From Paracoccus onchidii (GTDB taxonomy: Bacteria > Pseudomonadota > Alphaproteobacteria > Rhodobacterales > Rhodobacteraceae), in the NCBI RefSeq assembly GCF_028294535.1, contig NZ_JAQBIE010000008.1:62001-126000 (forward strand): a stretch of 64,000 nucleotides of DNA, given 5' to 3'. A model generated the notes under the pieces. The model searched no databases. It was not told where the DNA came from and saw only the letters and a list, made by a program, of their open reading frames with translations. A program made the position numbers and the translations under genes. Positions 43,696-51,819 of this stretch are shown here, piece after piece. Each line of letters begins with the position of its first letter. Positions within the stretch are counted from its first letter, which is position 1.

Positions 43696-44892
43696 TTACC
43701 CAAAGGGTCGGGAAAGGTCATTTGACGGCGGGCAGAACCAGCGTGGCCCGTCTTGCGTCATGTGGGCGATGTCTTCCAGCCGAACCCCGCATTCGCCGTA
43801 AACGCACAACATGGGTTCGATTGAAAAACACATGCCCGGCTGCAATGTCGTGCGGTTCCCTTTGACGATCCATGGCTCTTCGTGGATGTCCATGCCCAGA
43901 CCGTGGCCGGTCCTGTGGGGCAGGCCGGGCACGTTGTAACCCGGCCCGAATCCGGCAGAGGCGATGGTGTCGCGCGCCGCCATATCCACGGCTTCGCAGG
44001 TGGCCCCAAGGCGGGCCGCGGCGAAGGCGGCTGCATGGGCGGCATGTTCAATATGCCAAAGCTGCTGTTGGCGCGGGGTGGGGGTGCCGTGGACATAGCT
44101 GCGGGTGATGTCGGATTGATACCCTTGCAGGGTGCCACCCATATCCACCAGAACCATGTCCCCTTCGGCAAGAACTTGTGGATGGGGCACGCCATGCGGA
44201 TAGGCTGTGGCCTCGCCGAACTGCACGGCATGGAACAGCGGTTTCAACCCCAAGGCGCGGTGCGCGGCATCGATGAACTGCCCGACTTCCGGGGTGCTGA
44301 TGCCGGTGCGCAGGCCCTGATACACCGCGCGCTGCACCCGCCAGCTGGCATCCATTGCGGTCTGTATGATCGCGATTTCCTCGGGTGATTTCAGCTGCCG
44401 CAATGCCGCGATAGCGGGGCCGGCATCAATGACCTTTCCGCCACGCGCACGGGTCAGCGCCGAGGCAAAGCGGAACGGCGTTGCCGGGTCGATTCCCAGA
44501 TCCGATCCTGACAAATGACGAAGGTGATCCGCCACCAGCGTGAACGGATCTTCGTCTTCTTCCCATTCCAGCATCGGCCCATGAATGCGCATCATGCTTT
44601 GCAGCTTTGGGGCCTCGAACACGGGCGTCAGATAGGTCGGCGGGCCGTCGGCGCCGATCAGGGCGCCGTGGATCCGCTCGGACTGGCCCAGCCTGAGGCC
44701 GGTGAAATAGGTCAGCGAACTCGACGCATCCAGCCAGATCGCCGCCAGCCCGTCTGCCTTGATTCTGGCCTGCAGGGCCGCCAGCCGTTCCATATGGGCC
44801 TGATCGGTGATCGGCTGCGCAAACACCGGCCGAAACCGGTTCAGCGCCTGATCCAGATCAGAATTGTTCGACGGTTGCGGGCTGGCGGTCAT
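43696..44892 (-). CDS. M24-family Xaa-Pro peptidase/creatinase-like protein
   Basis: Protein of 398 residues with an N-terminal creatinase-type domain (about 30-165) and a C-terminal pita-bread peptidase domain. Metal ligands: two Asp in VDMGGTLQGYQSDITRS (about 257-273), His in PHRTGHGLGMDIHEEPW (about 329-345), Glu in FSIEPML and Glu in GVRLEDIAHMT. The ligand set is complete, so a true dinuclear metallohydrolase, most likely Xaa-Pro dipeptidase. It lies upstream of dppA on the same strand with a 174-base gap, so imported proline dipeptides are a natural substrate. It follows the CoA-transferase gene by 74 bases. Confidence 0.85.
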   Translation of the reverse strand: MTASPQPSNNSDLDQALNRFRPVFAQPITDQAHMERLAALQARIKADGLAAIWLDASSSLTYFTGLRLGQSERIHGALIGADGPPTYLTPVFEAPKLQSMMRIHGPMLEWEEDEDPFTLVADHLRHLSGSDLGIDPATPFRFASALTRARGGKVIDAGPAIAALRQLKSPEEIAIIQTAMDASWRVQRAVYQGLRTGISTPEVGQFIDAAHRALGLKPLFHAVQFGEATAYPHGVPHPQVLAEGDMVLVDMGGTLQGYQSDITRSYVHGTPTPRQQQLWHIEHAAHAAAFAAARLGATCEAVDMAARDTIASAGFGPGYNVPGLPHRTGHGLGMDIHEEPWIVKGNRTTLQPGMCFSIEPMLCVYGECGVRLEDIAHMTQDGPRWFCPPSNDLSRPFG

Positions 44893-44966
44893 CGGGCGTC
44901 CTTTCCTGAGGATAAGACAGCCTTACGCCGCCAGCCCGCGATCTGTCGAGCCATCACCATGCTCCG

Positions 44967-46169
44967 TCAGCCTAGGCCGGCGATGTTCCGGGCCACAAGA
45001 TCGTCGATTTCCGACCGGGAAAAGCCGAACTCGGACAAGACGTCGTGGGTGCCTCCGCCCAGTTGCGGCACCGGGCGGTGGATGGTGCAGGGTGTCGCGC
45101 CAAGCTTGACGGGAAAACCCAGCACGGATTGGGACGGGCCGTCTTGCCACGGAGCTTTAAGAACCATCTCTTGTGCATTGATTTGCGGGTCAGAAAATAC
45201 CTGCGCCAGATCCTGCACCACGCCGCAGGGCACGCCGGCGGCATTCAGGATGCCCAGCCAGTGGGCCTGACTTTTCCCGGCCATGCGGCCATTGATCAGA
45301 TCGCGCAGTTCTTCACGCGCGGCCATCCGCTTGGGGTTGGTGTCATAGCGCGGGTCTGTCATGATCCAGCCCAGATCCAGCGTTTCCAGAAAGCGCGTCA
45401 GGATCTGGTCATGCGAGTTCGCCACCGCGATCTGCCCGTCGGAACAGGTGAACAGCCCATAGGGATAGACCAGCGGATGATCGTTACCGGTCCGCGCAGG
45501 AACCTTGTCGGTCGCGAAATATTCCGAGGACAGATAGGCCATCAGGCTGAGCAGCCCGTTGACCATCGCAACCTCGACCGTCTGGCCCTGCCCGGTCTTG
45601 TCGCGCCCGATGACCGAGGCCAGGATCCCCAGCGCGGCATAGATCCCCGCAACCAGATCGCTGACCGGCGCGGCGGCACGCATCGGCGGGCCGTCGGCCT
45701 CGCCATTGACGCCCATGAAGCCACTCATCGCCTGGGCGATGAAATCGAAGGCCGGGCGATCGACATAGGGTCCGGTGCTGCCATAGCCATTGATGCTGGC
45801 CACGATCAGGCGCGGGTTCAGTTCCTTCAGCGCCGCTGCCCCAAGGCCCAGCTTGTCCAGCGTGCCGGGGCGAAAATTCTCGACCAGAACATCGGCATCG
45901 GCCAGCAGGCGGCGCAGGACGGCCTTGCCCTCGTCGCTGTAAAGATCGAGCACGACCGACCGCTTGTTGCGGTTGAACCCGGCGAAATAGCCGGAATGTC
46001 CTTCGGTCATGGTGCCCTGTGCGCGGACGGGATCGCCCTTGGGCGGCTCGACCTTGATCACATCGGCCCCCAGATCGCCAAGGATCATGGTGCAGAACGG
46101 CCCCGACAACACGCGGGTCAGGTCGATGACGCGCAGCCCGTCCAGCGGGCCCTTGATCGGTTCAGCCAT
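44967..46169 (-). CDS. class III CoA-transferase, probable hydroxymethylglutarate- or dicarboxylate-CoA transferase
   Basis: CaiB/BaiF-type CoA-transferase of 400 residues. Landmarks: LRVIDLTRVLSGPFCTMIL (12-30), LGADVIKVEPPKGDPVR (33-49) and the catalytic Asp142 in RPAFDFIAQAMSG. It overlaps the lyase gene upstream by 8 bases, so it makes a fixed pair with it. Succinyl-CoA:3-hydroxy-3-methylglutarate transferase (SUGCT) is in this family. A transferase that activates a hydroxy-diacid which the lyase then cleaves is the simplest reading. Confidence 0.83.
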   Translation of the reverse strand: MAEPIKGPLDGLRVIDLTRVLSGPFCTMILGDLGADVIKVEPPKGDPVRAQGTMTEGHSGYFAGFNRNKRSVVLDLYSDEGKAVLRRLLADADVLVENFRPGTLDKLGLGAAALKELNPRLIVASINGYGSTGPYVDRPAFDFIAQAMSGFMGVNGEADGPPMRAAAPVSDLVAGIYAALGILASVIGRDKTGQGQTVEVAMVNGLLSLMAYLSSEYFATDKVPARTGNDHPLVYPYGLFTCSDGQIAVANSHDQILTRFLETLDLGWIMTDPRYDTNPKRMAAREELRDLINGRMAGKSQAHWLGILNAAGVPCGVVQDLAQVFSDPQINAQEMVLKAPWQDGPSQSVLGFPVKLGATPCTIHRPVPQLGGGTHDVLSEFGFSRSEIDDLVARNIAGLG

Positions 46170-47115
46170 TCGCGGTCCTCACACTGTCCATGGTTGCGGT
46201 TTTCAGGCGCGGTCCGGCCTTCATCACCTGTCCGGGCAGTTCACGCCCGATGATCCGTTCGGCCAGGCCGGCGGCATCGATCAGCCCGTCCAGATCGGCC
46301 CCCGACTGAACACCGCTTTCCTGCAACAGATAGACCAGATCCTCGGTCGCGATATTGCCGGTGGCGCGGGGCACGAAGGGGCAGCCGCCCAGCCCGCCGA
46401 TGCTGGATTCGTAATGGGTGACGCCCATCGACAGGCCCGCATAGGCACAGGCCAGCCCGACCCCGCGGGTATTGTGGAAATGCAGCGCCAGATCGACGCC
46501 ATCCAGCACCGGGCGCAGCGCCTGAACCCGCTGAATGACATTGGCGGGCGTCGCCATACCGGTCGTGTCGCCAAGCGTGATGTAGTTCATGCCCAGATCG
46601 CGATAGGCCTTGGCCTGATCGACCACGGCCTGAACCGCGACCTCGCCCTCGAACGGACAGCCGAAGGCCGTGGCGATGGCGCCTTGCAGGGCGACGCCCG
46701 TGCCTTCGGCCAGCCGGGCGATGTCCGCGAACCCGGCCAGCGAATCGGTGCGGCTGCGGTTCACGTTTTTCAGGTTGTGGCTTTCCGAGGCCGAGGCGAA
46801 CAGCACCATCGCATCGGCGCCCGCCTCGATCGCGGCCTCGGCTCCGCGCAGATTGGGTACCAGCGCGGTCAGGTGCAGATCGTCACGCCCGCGAAACGCG
46901 GCCAGAACCTCGGCCGCGTCGCGCATCTGCGGCACGGCGCGCGGCGACACGAAAGAGGTGATTTCAAAGCGCCGCAGCCCGGCATCGATCAGCGACTGGA
47001 TCAGCGCGATCTTCTGGTCGGTCGGCACGAAAACCGGTTCGGATTGCAGGCCATCGCGGGGCCCGACCTCGGTCAGGACGGCACGTTCGGGAAAGCCCTG
47101 GATTGGGGTCAGCAT
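46162..47115 (-). CDS. mvaB: hydroxymethylglutaryl-CoA lyase family protein
   Basis: TIM-barrel lyase of 317 residues in the HMG-CoA lyase branch of the HMGL family. Signature elements: EVGPRDGLQSEP (16-27, with the catalytic Arg), FVSPRAVPQM (55-64), LHFHNTRG (211-218, metal-binding His) and the catalytic Cys245 in GLGGCPF. Predicted reaction: 3-hydroxy-3-methylglutaryl-CoA to acetoacetate plus acetyl-CoA; a related 3-hydroxy-3-methyl acyl-CoA such as citramalyl-CoA cannot be excluded. No leucine-degradation genes (liu) are nearby. The partners are a class III CoA-transferase and, divergently, a TctCBA importer with a GntR regulator, which argues for use of an imported free acid. Confidence 0.85.
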   Translation of the reverse strand: MLTPIQGFPERAVLTEVGPRDGLQSEPVFVPTDQKIALIQSLIDAGLRRFEITSFVSPRAVPQMRDAAEVLAAFRGRDDLHLTALVPNLRGAEAAIEAGADAMVLFASASESHNLKNVNRSRTDSLAGFADIARLAEGTGVALQGAIATAFGCPFEGEVAVQAVVDQAKAYRDLGMNYITLGDTTGMATPANVIQRVQALRPVLDGVDLALHFHNTRGVGLACAYAGLSMGVTHYESSIGGLGGCPFVPRATGNIATEDLVYLLQESGVQSGADLDGLIDAAGLAERIIGRELPGQVMKAGPRLKTATMDSVRTANG

Positions 47116-47159
47116 TCGATTTTCCTCCCATCGAAAGCCGTTGCATCAGAATGCCGAAG

Positions 47160-47169
47160 TGGTATACCA
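47160..47169. promoter_or_regulatory. candidate GntR operator in the lyase/GntR divergent region
   Basis: TGGTATACCA is a perfect 10-base palindrome, 19 bases before the GntR start and about 45 bases before the lyase start on the other strand. GTATAC-centred palindromes are typical for FCD-class GntR proteins, so autoregulation and control of both units are likely. Confidence 0.65.
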
Positions 47170-47187
47170 ACGATGAGGGAGGCGTCA

Positions 47188-47868
47188 ATGACCGCAGGCG
47201 AGGCAAATAATCACGACCAGCAGGATCTGTTGTCGCGGCTGCGTTTCGCGATCCTGTCGCTGGAACTGGTGCCGGGCGAGGCGGTCAGCGAACGCACGCT
47301 GGAGGCACAGTTCAACGTCTCTCGCACGCCGATCCGCGAGGCGCTGTTCCATCTTGTGCGCGACGGCCTGATCCTGCGCGAGGGGCGCAGCTACATCGTC
47401 GCGCCGTTCGACATGGCCGAGGTCGAAGAGGTGTTCGCCTTTCGCGACATCGTCGAACCCGCCGCGATCCGGCTGGCAACGCAACTGGCCACGCCCGAAG
47501 AAATCGCCGCGATCCGCGACAGCATCAATTTCAGCCATGATGAATTCACGCCGGAACGCTGGCTGAACATGGGGCTGGATTTCCATGTCCGCTGCGCCGC
47601 GCTATCGCGCAACCGCTGCCTGGAGGCCGCGCTGCAGGATGTGACCCTGCGCACCCTGCGCGCGCGCTGGCTAAGTTTTTCATCCGAGGCGGGGCGCGAC
47701 AAGACTCATCGCGAACACAGCCGGATCCTTGACCTGATCGAGGCGCGCGATGCCGATGGCGCGGCGCAGGCCGTTCTGACCCATTCCGCCGAGGTCCGCC
47801 TTGAAGTGCGCGAGGCGATCGAGGACGCGCGAAAATTCGTCGGACGCCGCGGCGTCATCGGCAATTGA
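47188..47868 (+). CDS. GntR-family regulator, FCD subfamily
   Basis: Regulator of 226 residues: winged helix at about 12-70 (AILSLELVPGEAVSERTLEAQ, VSRTPIREALFHLVRDGLI) and an FCD effector domain at about 80-205 with the metal/ligand positions FRDIVEPAAIRLA, DFHVRCAALSRN and HREHSRILDLIEARD. The start at 47188 is preceded by GGGAGG; the frame runs open far upstream (to 46009), but this is antisense to the lyase and transferase genes and is not coding. An alternative ATG lies at 47173. It leads the TctCBA genes and likely senses the imported carboxylate. Confidence 0.87.
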   Translation: MTAGEANNHDQQDLLSRLRFAILSLELVPGEAVSERTLEAQFNVSRTPIREALFHLVRDGLILREGRSYIVAPFDMAEVEEVFAFRDIVEPAAIRLATQLATPEEIAAIRDSINFSHDEFTPERWLNMGLDFHVRCAALSRNRCLEAALQDVTLRTLRARWLSFSSEAGRDKTHREHSRILDLIEARDADGAAQAVLTHSAEVRLEVREAIEDARKFVGRRGVIGN

Positions 47869-47889
47869 GATAACCAGAGGGAGGGAAAC

Positions 47890-48855
47890 ATGATCTGGAA
47901 GATGACGAAACTGAAGGCGGTCGGGCTGGCCTCGGCCATGCTGTTCGCCGCGCCTGCAATGGCGACCGAATGCATCGCCCCGGCCGATCCCGGTGGCGGC
48001 TGGGATTTCACCTGCCGCGAGGTCGGGCGCATCCTGTCCTCGGAAGGGCTGGTCGATGGCAATGTGCAGGTGACCAACATGCCCGGCGGCGTCGGTGCCG
48101 TGGCCTTCGCCAATGTCGCGGGCAAGCGTGCCGATGACGCCGAACTGCTGGTCGCCACCTCGACCGTGGGGGTGACCCAGATCGCGCAGGGCAAATACCC
48201 CGCTGGGATCGACACGATGCGCTGGCTGGCGATGCTGGGTGCGGATGTCGGCGTGATCGCCGTCGATGCCGACAGCCCGTATCAGACGCTGGACGAGCTG
48301 ATGGCCGCGCTGAAAGAGGATGTGACCTCGGTCGCGACCGCCGGATCAACCGGCGCGGGTGGCTGGGACCATATCCGCCTGATGATGCTGGCGCAGGCCG
48401 CCGGGATCGAGGATATCGCCGCGATCCGCTGGGTGCAGTTCGATGGCGGCAGCCCCGCCGTGACGCAGATGATGGGCGGTCAGGTCGGCGTCGTCTCGAC
48501 CGATATGGGCGAGATCAAGGGCTTTATCGAATCCGGCGACATCCGCGTTCTGGCGGTCTTGGCGGATGAGCCGATCTCGGCCTTCCCGGACCTGCCGACC
48601 GCCGTGTCGCAGGGTTATGACGTTACCGGCTATAACTGGCGCGGTTTCTATACCGGCGGCGATGTCAGCGACGAGGACTATGCCGCATGGGTCGAGCGTC
48701 TGCAAAAGCTGTATGACTCGGACGCCTGGAAAGAGGTCGCCACCAATAGCGGCCTGGAGCCCATCTGGCGCGGCGGGGACGAGTTCGCGGCCTATGTCGC
48801 CGAACAGGAACAGCAGATGGCCGAAATCTCGCGTCAGATCGGGGTCATTCAGTGA
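47890..48855 (+). CDS. tctC: tripartite tricarboxylate transporter binding protein
   Basis: Periplasmic TctC/Bug-family receptor of 321 residues with a signal peptide of about 25 (MIWKMTKLKAV..., ending APAMA). Landmarks: IAPADPGGGWDFTCREVG (about 29-46), VTNMPGGVGAVAFANV (about 60-75) and SGDIRVLAVLADE (about 216-228). The beta-hairpin around ADPGGGWD binds the carboxylate of the ligand. GAGGGAGGG precedes the ATG. Overlaps tctB by 4 bases (GTGA type). Confidence 0.88.
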   Translation: MIWKMTKLKAVGLASAMLFAAPAMATECIAPADPGGGWDFTCREVGRILSSEGLVDGNVQVTNMPGGVGAVAFANVAGKRADDAELLVATSTVGVTQIAQGKYPAGIDTMRWLAMLGADVGVIAVDADSPYQTLDELMAALKEDVTSVATAGSTGAGGWDHIRLMMLAQAAGIEDIAAIRWVQFDGGSPAVTQMMGGQVGVVSTDMGEIKGFIESGDIRVLAVLADEPISAFPDLPTAVSQGYDVTGYNWRGFYTGGDVSDEDYAAWVERLQKLYDSDAWKEVATNSGLEPIWRGGDEFAAYVAEQEQQMAEISRQIGVIQ

Positions 48856-49283
48856 CCGACCGACTGGCCGGGACGTTCTTTTTCCTGTTGGCAGCCGGAT
48901 ATGTCTGGCTGTCGGCAGGATATACCGCAGGCTTCGGCGATCCGCTGGGGCCTGCAATCTTTCCCCGCGTGATCGGCATTCCGATGATGATCCTTGGCCT
49001 GTCGCTGGCCATCTGGCCGCGTCACAACGCAAGCTGGTCCGACGCGGGCGGCTTGCTGCGTCAGGCGGCGGCCATCGGGCTGTTGCTGGGCTATGCGCTG
49101 CTGCTGGAACCGCTTGGCTTCGTGCCCTCCAGCTTTGCAGCGATCCTTGGGCTGTCGCTGATGATGGGCGCGCCCCCGATCAAGGGGCTGCTGACCGCCG
49201 CCATCGCCGCGCCGGGGCTGTATCTTCTGTTCGATCGGGTCATGGGGCTGCCCCTGCCGCTGATCGGGACATGGTTTACCTGA
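48852..49283 (+). CDS. tctB: tripartite tricarboxylate transporter small subunit
   Basis: TctB-type membrane protein of 143 residues with four helices (about 6-20, 39-55, 71-92 and 99-135). It starts with GTG at 48852, within the tctC stop region, so it is translationally coupled. Low sequence conservation is normal for the family; identity rests on size, helices and position between tctC and tctA. Confidence 0.82.
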   Translation: MTDRLAGTFFFLLAAGYVWLSAGYTAGFGDPLGPAIFPRVIGIPMMILGLSLAIWPRHNASWSDAGGLLRQAAAIGLLLGYALLLEPLGFVPSSFAAILGLSLMMGAPPIKGLLTAAIAAPGLYLLFDRVMGLPLPLIGTWFT

Positions 49284-49284
49284 C

Positions 49285-50778
49285 ATGGATATTCTGGCTT
49301 CTCTCTGGGCGGGTTTTTCCGTCGCCGCCCTGCCGATCAATCTTGCGCTGATCATCGGCGGCTGTTTCGCGGGCACGCTGATCGGGGCCTTGCCGGGCCT
49401 TGGTCCGGTCAATGGCGTCGCGATCCTGATCCCGCTGACCTTCGCCTTCGGGCTGGATGCGACATCCTCGATGATCCTGTTGTCGGCGGTCTATTACGGC
49501 TGCATGTATGGCGGACGGATCAGCGCGATCATGCTGAACATTCCGGGCGATGAGCCGGCGATCATGACCACGCTGGACGGCTATCCCATGGCGAAAAAGG
49601 GACAGGCCGCGGATGCGCTGGCGATTTCGGGGGTGGCGTCGTTTATCGGGGCGACGCTGGCGACCGTCGGGCTGACGCTGTTTGCGCCGATGCTGGCCAA
49701 GGCCGCGATCTATTTCGGGCCAGCGGATTATTTCGCGCTGTATGTGATGGCTTTCGCCACCATCGGCGGGATCACCGGATCCGACCCGCGCAAGACGCTG
49801 TTGGCGGCGCTGCTGGGGCTGATGCTGGGCACGGTCGGACTGGACCCATCGACCGGTGTGGCGCGCTATACCTTTGGCAGCTTCCACCTGTATGACGGGT
49901 TCGACGCCATCGTCGCCCTGGTCGGTCTGTTCGCCATTTCCGAGATCCTGTTTTTCCTTGAAGGCAAGGCCCAAAGCAGCGGCCTGGTCCCGCCGGGTCG
50001 CGTCTTTCCGCGCCTGTCGCGCGTGAAAGAGGGGTTGGGCGCCAGCCTGCGCGGGTCGGTCATCGGCTTTATCGCCGGCATCCTGCCCGGTGCCGGGGCG
50101 TCGCTTGGCGCGGTCATGTCCTATAGCGCGGAAAAGCGGATCAGCGACAAGGGCAGCTTTGGTCAGGGCGATCCGCGCGGCGTCGCGGCCCCCGAGGCGG
50201 GCAACAACGCCGCCAGCGGTGGCGCGCTGATCCCGATGCTGACACTGGGTGTGCCGGGATCGGGCACCACGGCGGTGATGCTGGCAATGCTGATATCGCT
50301 GAACATCCAACCCGGACCGCTGCTGTTCCAGCGCAGCCCTGATCTGGTCTGGGGTCTGGTCGCGGCGCTGTATCTGGCCAATGTCGTCCTGTTGGTCCTG
50401 AACCTGCCCCTGATCGGCATGTTCACCCGCGTTCTGGGTCTGCCGGTCTGGGGGCTGATGCCGCTGGTCGTGGCGATCAGCTATCTGGGGGTCTATGCGA
50501 TCACCCATGCAGCCTTCGATCTGCTGGTCATGGTCGGTTTCGGCATTCTGGGCTTTGTTCTGCGCAAGCTGGACTTTTCGCTGGTGCCCGTGGTGCTGGG
50601 CCTGCTGCTGGGCATGGATATGGAAAACAACCTGCGCCGCGCCCTGTCGATTTCGGGCGGCGATTTCACCATCCTTGTGCAAAGCCCGATCGCGCTGACC
50701 ATCTATGTGCTGACCGGCGGTTTTCTGGTGTTGTCGCTGTATCTGTCGCGCCGCGACCGCAGCAGGACCCTTGACTGA
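49285..50778 (+). CDS. tctA: tripartite tricarboxylate transporter large subunit
   Basis: TctA-family membrane protein of 497 residues with about eleven helices, the channel of the sodium-coupled importer. Landmarks: GTLIGALPGLGPVNGVAIL (about 31-49), YGCMYGGRISAIMLNIPGDE (about 72-91), and GAGASLGAVMSYSAEK followed by EAGNNAASGGALIPMLTLGV (about 310-329). It begins one base after tctB. Ends before a strong bidirectional terminator. Confidence 0.92.
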   Translation: MDILASLWAGFSVAALPINLALIIGGCFAGTLIGALPGLGPVNGVAILIPLTFAFGLDATSSMILLSAVYYGCMYGGRISAIMLNIPGDEPAIMTTLDGYPMAKKGQAADALAISGVASFIGATLATVGLTLFAPMLAKAAIYFGPADYFALYVMAFATIGGITGSDPRKTLLAALLGLMLGTVGLDPSTGVARYTFGSFHLYDGFDAIVALVGLFAISEILFFLEGKAQSSGLVPPGRVFPRLSRVKEGLGASLRGSVIGFIAGILPGAGASLGAVMSYSAEKRISDKGSFGQGDPRGVAAPEAGNNAASGGALIPMLTLGVPGSGTTAVMLAMLISLNIQPGPLLFQRSPDLVWGLVAALYLANVVLLVLNLPLIGMFTRVLGLPVWGLMPLVVAISYLGVYAITHAAFDLLVMVGFGILGFVLRKLDFSLVPVVLGLLLGMDMENNLRRALSISGGDFTILVQSPIALTIYVLTGGFLVLSLYLSRRDRSRTLD

Positions 50779-50782
50779 GATC

Positions 50783-50820
50783 CGCCCCCGAGCGGCCCCT
50801 GAGGCCGCCGCTCGGGGGCG
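50783..50820. terminator. bidirectional terminator between tctA and the sugar ATPase gene
   Basis: CGCCCCCGAGCGGC (50783-50796) pairs perfectly with GCCGCTCGGGGGCG (50807-50820), 14 bp with a 10-base loop, in the 45-base gap between convergent genes. ACTTTAT follows on the plus strand; there is no long T run. Confidence 0.75.
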
Positions 50821-50823
50821 ACT

Positions 50824-51819
50824 TTATGTCAGGCGATGGCCTTCGGGGTCGAAATGGAACGCCTTTTCGGGATTGTAGCCCAGATGCAAATCCTGCCCTT
50901 CGCCGATCCGATGCTGTCCGAACAGCCGCAATGTGACCTGATGCGTGTCGATCATGGCGATGACATTGGTGTCGCCGCCCAGTTCTTCGACATGGCTGAC
51001 ACGCGCCCTGAAGGGACCGTCACTGCTTAGAAACATGTCTTCGGGGCGCAGGCCGATGATGCGGGGATCGCCGGCCTCCAGCAAGGATGCGGGCAGAAAA
51101 TTCATTGCCGGAGAACCCAGAAAACCGGCGACAAACCGGTTGACGGGATTGTTGTACAGCTCCATCGGGGTGCCGATCTGTTCGACCTTGCCATCGCGTA
51201 GCACGACGATGCGATCCGCCAGCGTCATGGCCTCGGTCTGGTCATGGGTGACATAGATCATCGAGGCGTTCAGCGCGCGGTGCAGATTGGCGATCTCCAG
51301 CCGGGTATTCATCCGCAGGGCCGCGTCCAGATTGGATAGCGGTTCGTCGAACAGGAACAGCTCGGGTTCCCGCACGATGGCGCGCCCGATCGCGACGCGC
51401 TGGCGTTGCCCGCCCGACAACTCGGCCGGATACCGGTCAAGATAATCGTCCAGGTTCAACATCCGGCTGGCCTTGGCCACGCGTTCCTCGATCACGGCGC
51501 GGGGCTGCTTTTCCTGTTTCAGCGCCAGTGTCATGTTGCCGCGCACATTCAGATGCGGATAGAGCGCGTAGCTTTGAAATACCATGGCGATGCCGCGCTT
51601 CGAGGGCGGGACGTGATCGACCTGCCGCCCCGCGATATGCACTTCGCCGGAGCTGGCGTCCTCCAGCCCCGCTATGACCCGCAGCAATGTGGATTTCCCG
51701 CAGCCCGAGGGGCCGACGAATACCACGAACTCGCCCTTTTCGACGGTCAGGCTGATATCCCTGAGGACATTGACCTTGCCAAAGGACTTGTTGACGTTCT
51801 TCAGGATCAGTGCGGTCAT
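50824..51819 (-). CDS. sugar ABC transporter ATP-binding protein (UgpC/MsmK type)
   Basis: ATPase of 331 residues for a carbohydrate importer of the CUT1 class. Walker A GPSGCGKST (about 36-44), signature ELSGGQRQRVAIGRAI (about 132-147), Walker B FLFDEPLSNLDAALR (about 156-170), and a C-terminal regulatory OB/TOBE domain (about 235-331, IIGLRPEDMFL). Overlaps the oxidoreductase stop as ATGA. Last gene of the leftward amino-sugar unit. Confidence 0.9.
   Translation of the reverse strand: MTALILKNVNKSFGKVNVLRDISLTVEKGEFVVFVGPSGCGKSTLLRVIAGLEDASSGEVHIAGRQVDHVPPSKRGIAMVFQSYALYPHLNVRGNMTLALKQEKQPRAVIEERVAKASRMLNLDDYLDRYPAELSGGQRQRVAIGRAIVREPELFLFDEPLSNLDAALRMNTRLEIANLHRALNASMIYVTHDQTEAMTLADRIVVLRDGKVEQIGTPMELYNNPVNRFVAGFLGSPAMNFLPASLLEAGDPRIIGLRPEDMFLSSDGPFRARVSHVEELGGDTNVIAMIDTHQVTLRLFGQHRIGEGQDLHLGYNPEKAFHFDPEGHRLT

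Noticed and set aside
46009..47187. Long N-terminal extension of the GntR frame
   Set aside because: It runs antisense through the CoA-transferase and lyase genes; the ATG at 47188 with GGGAGG starts the normal GntR domain.
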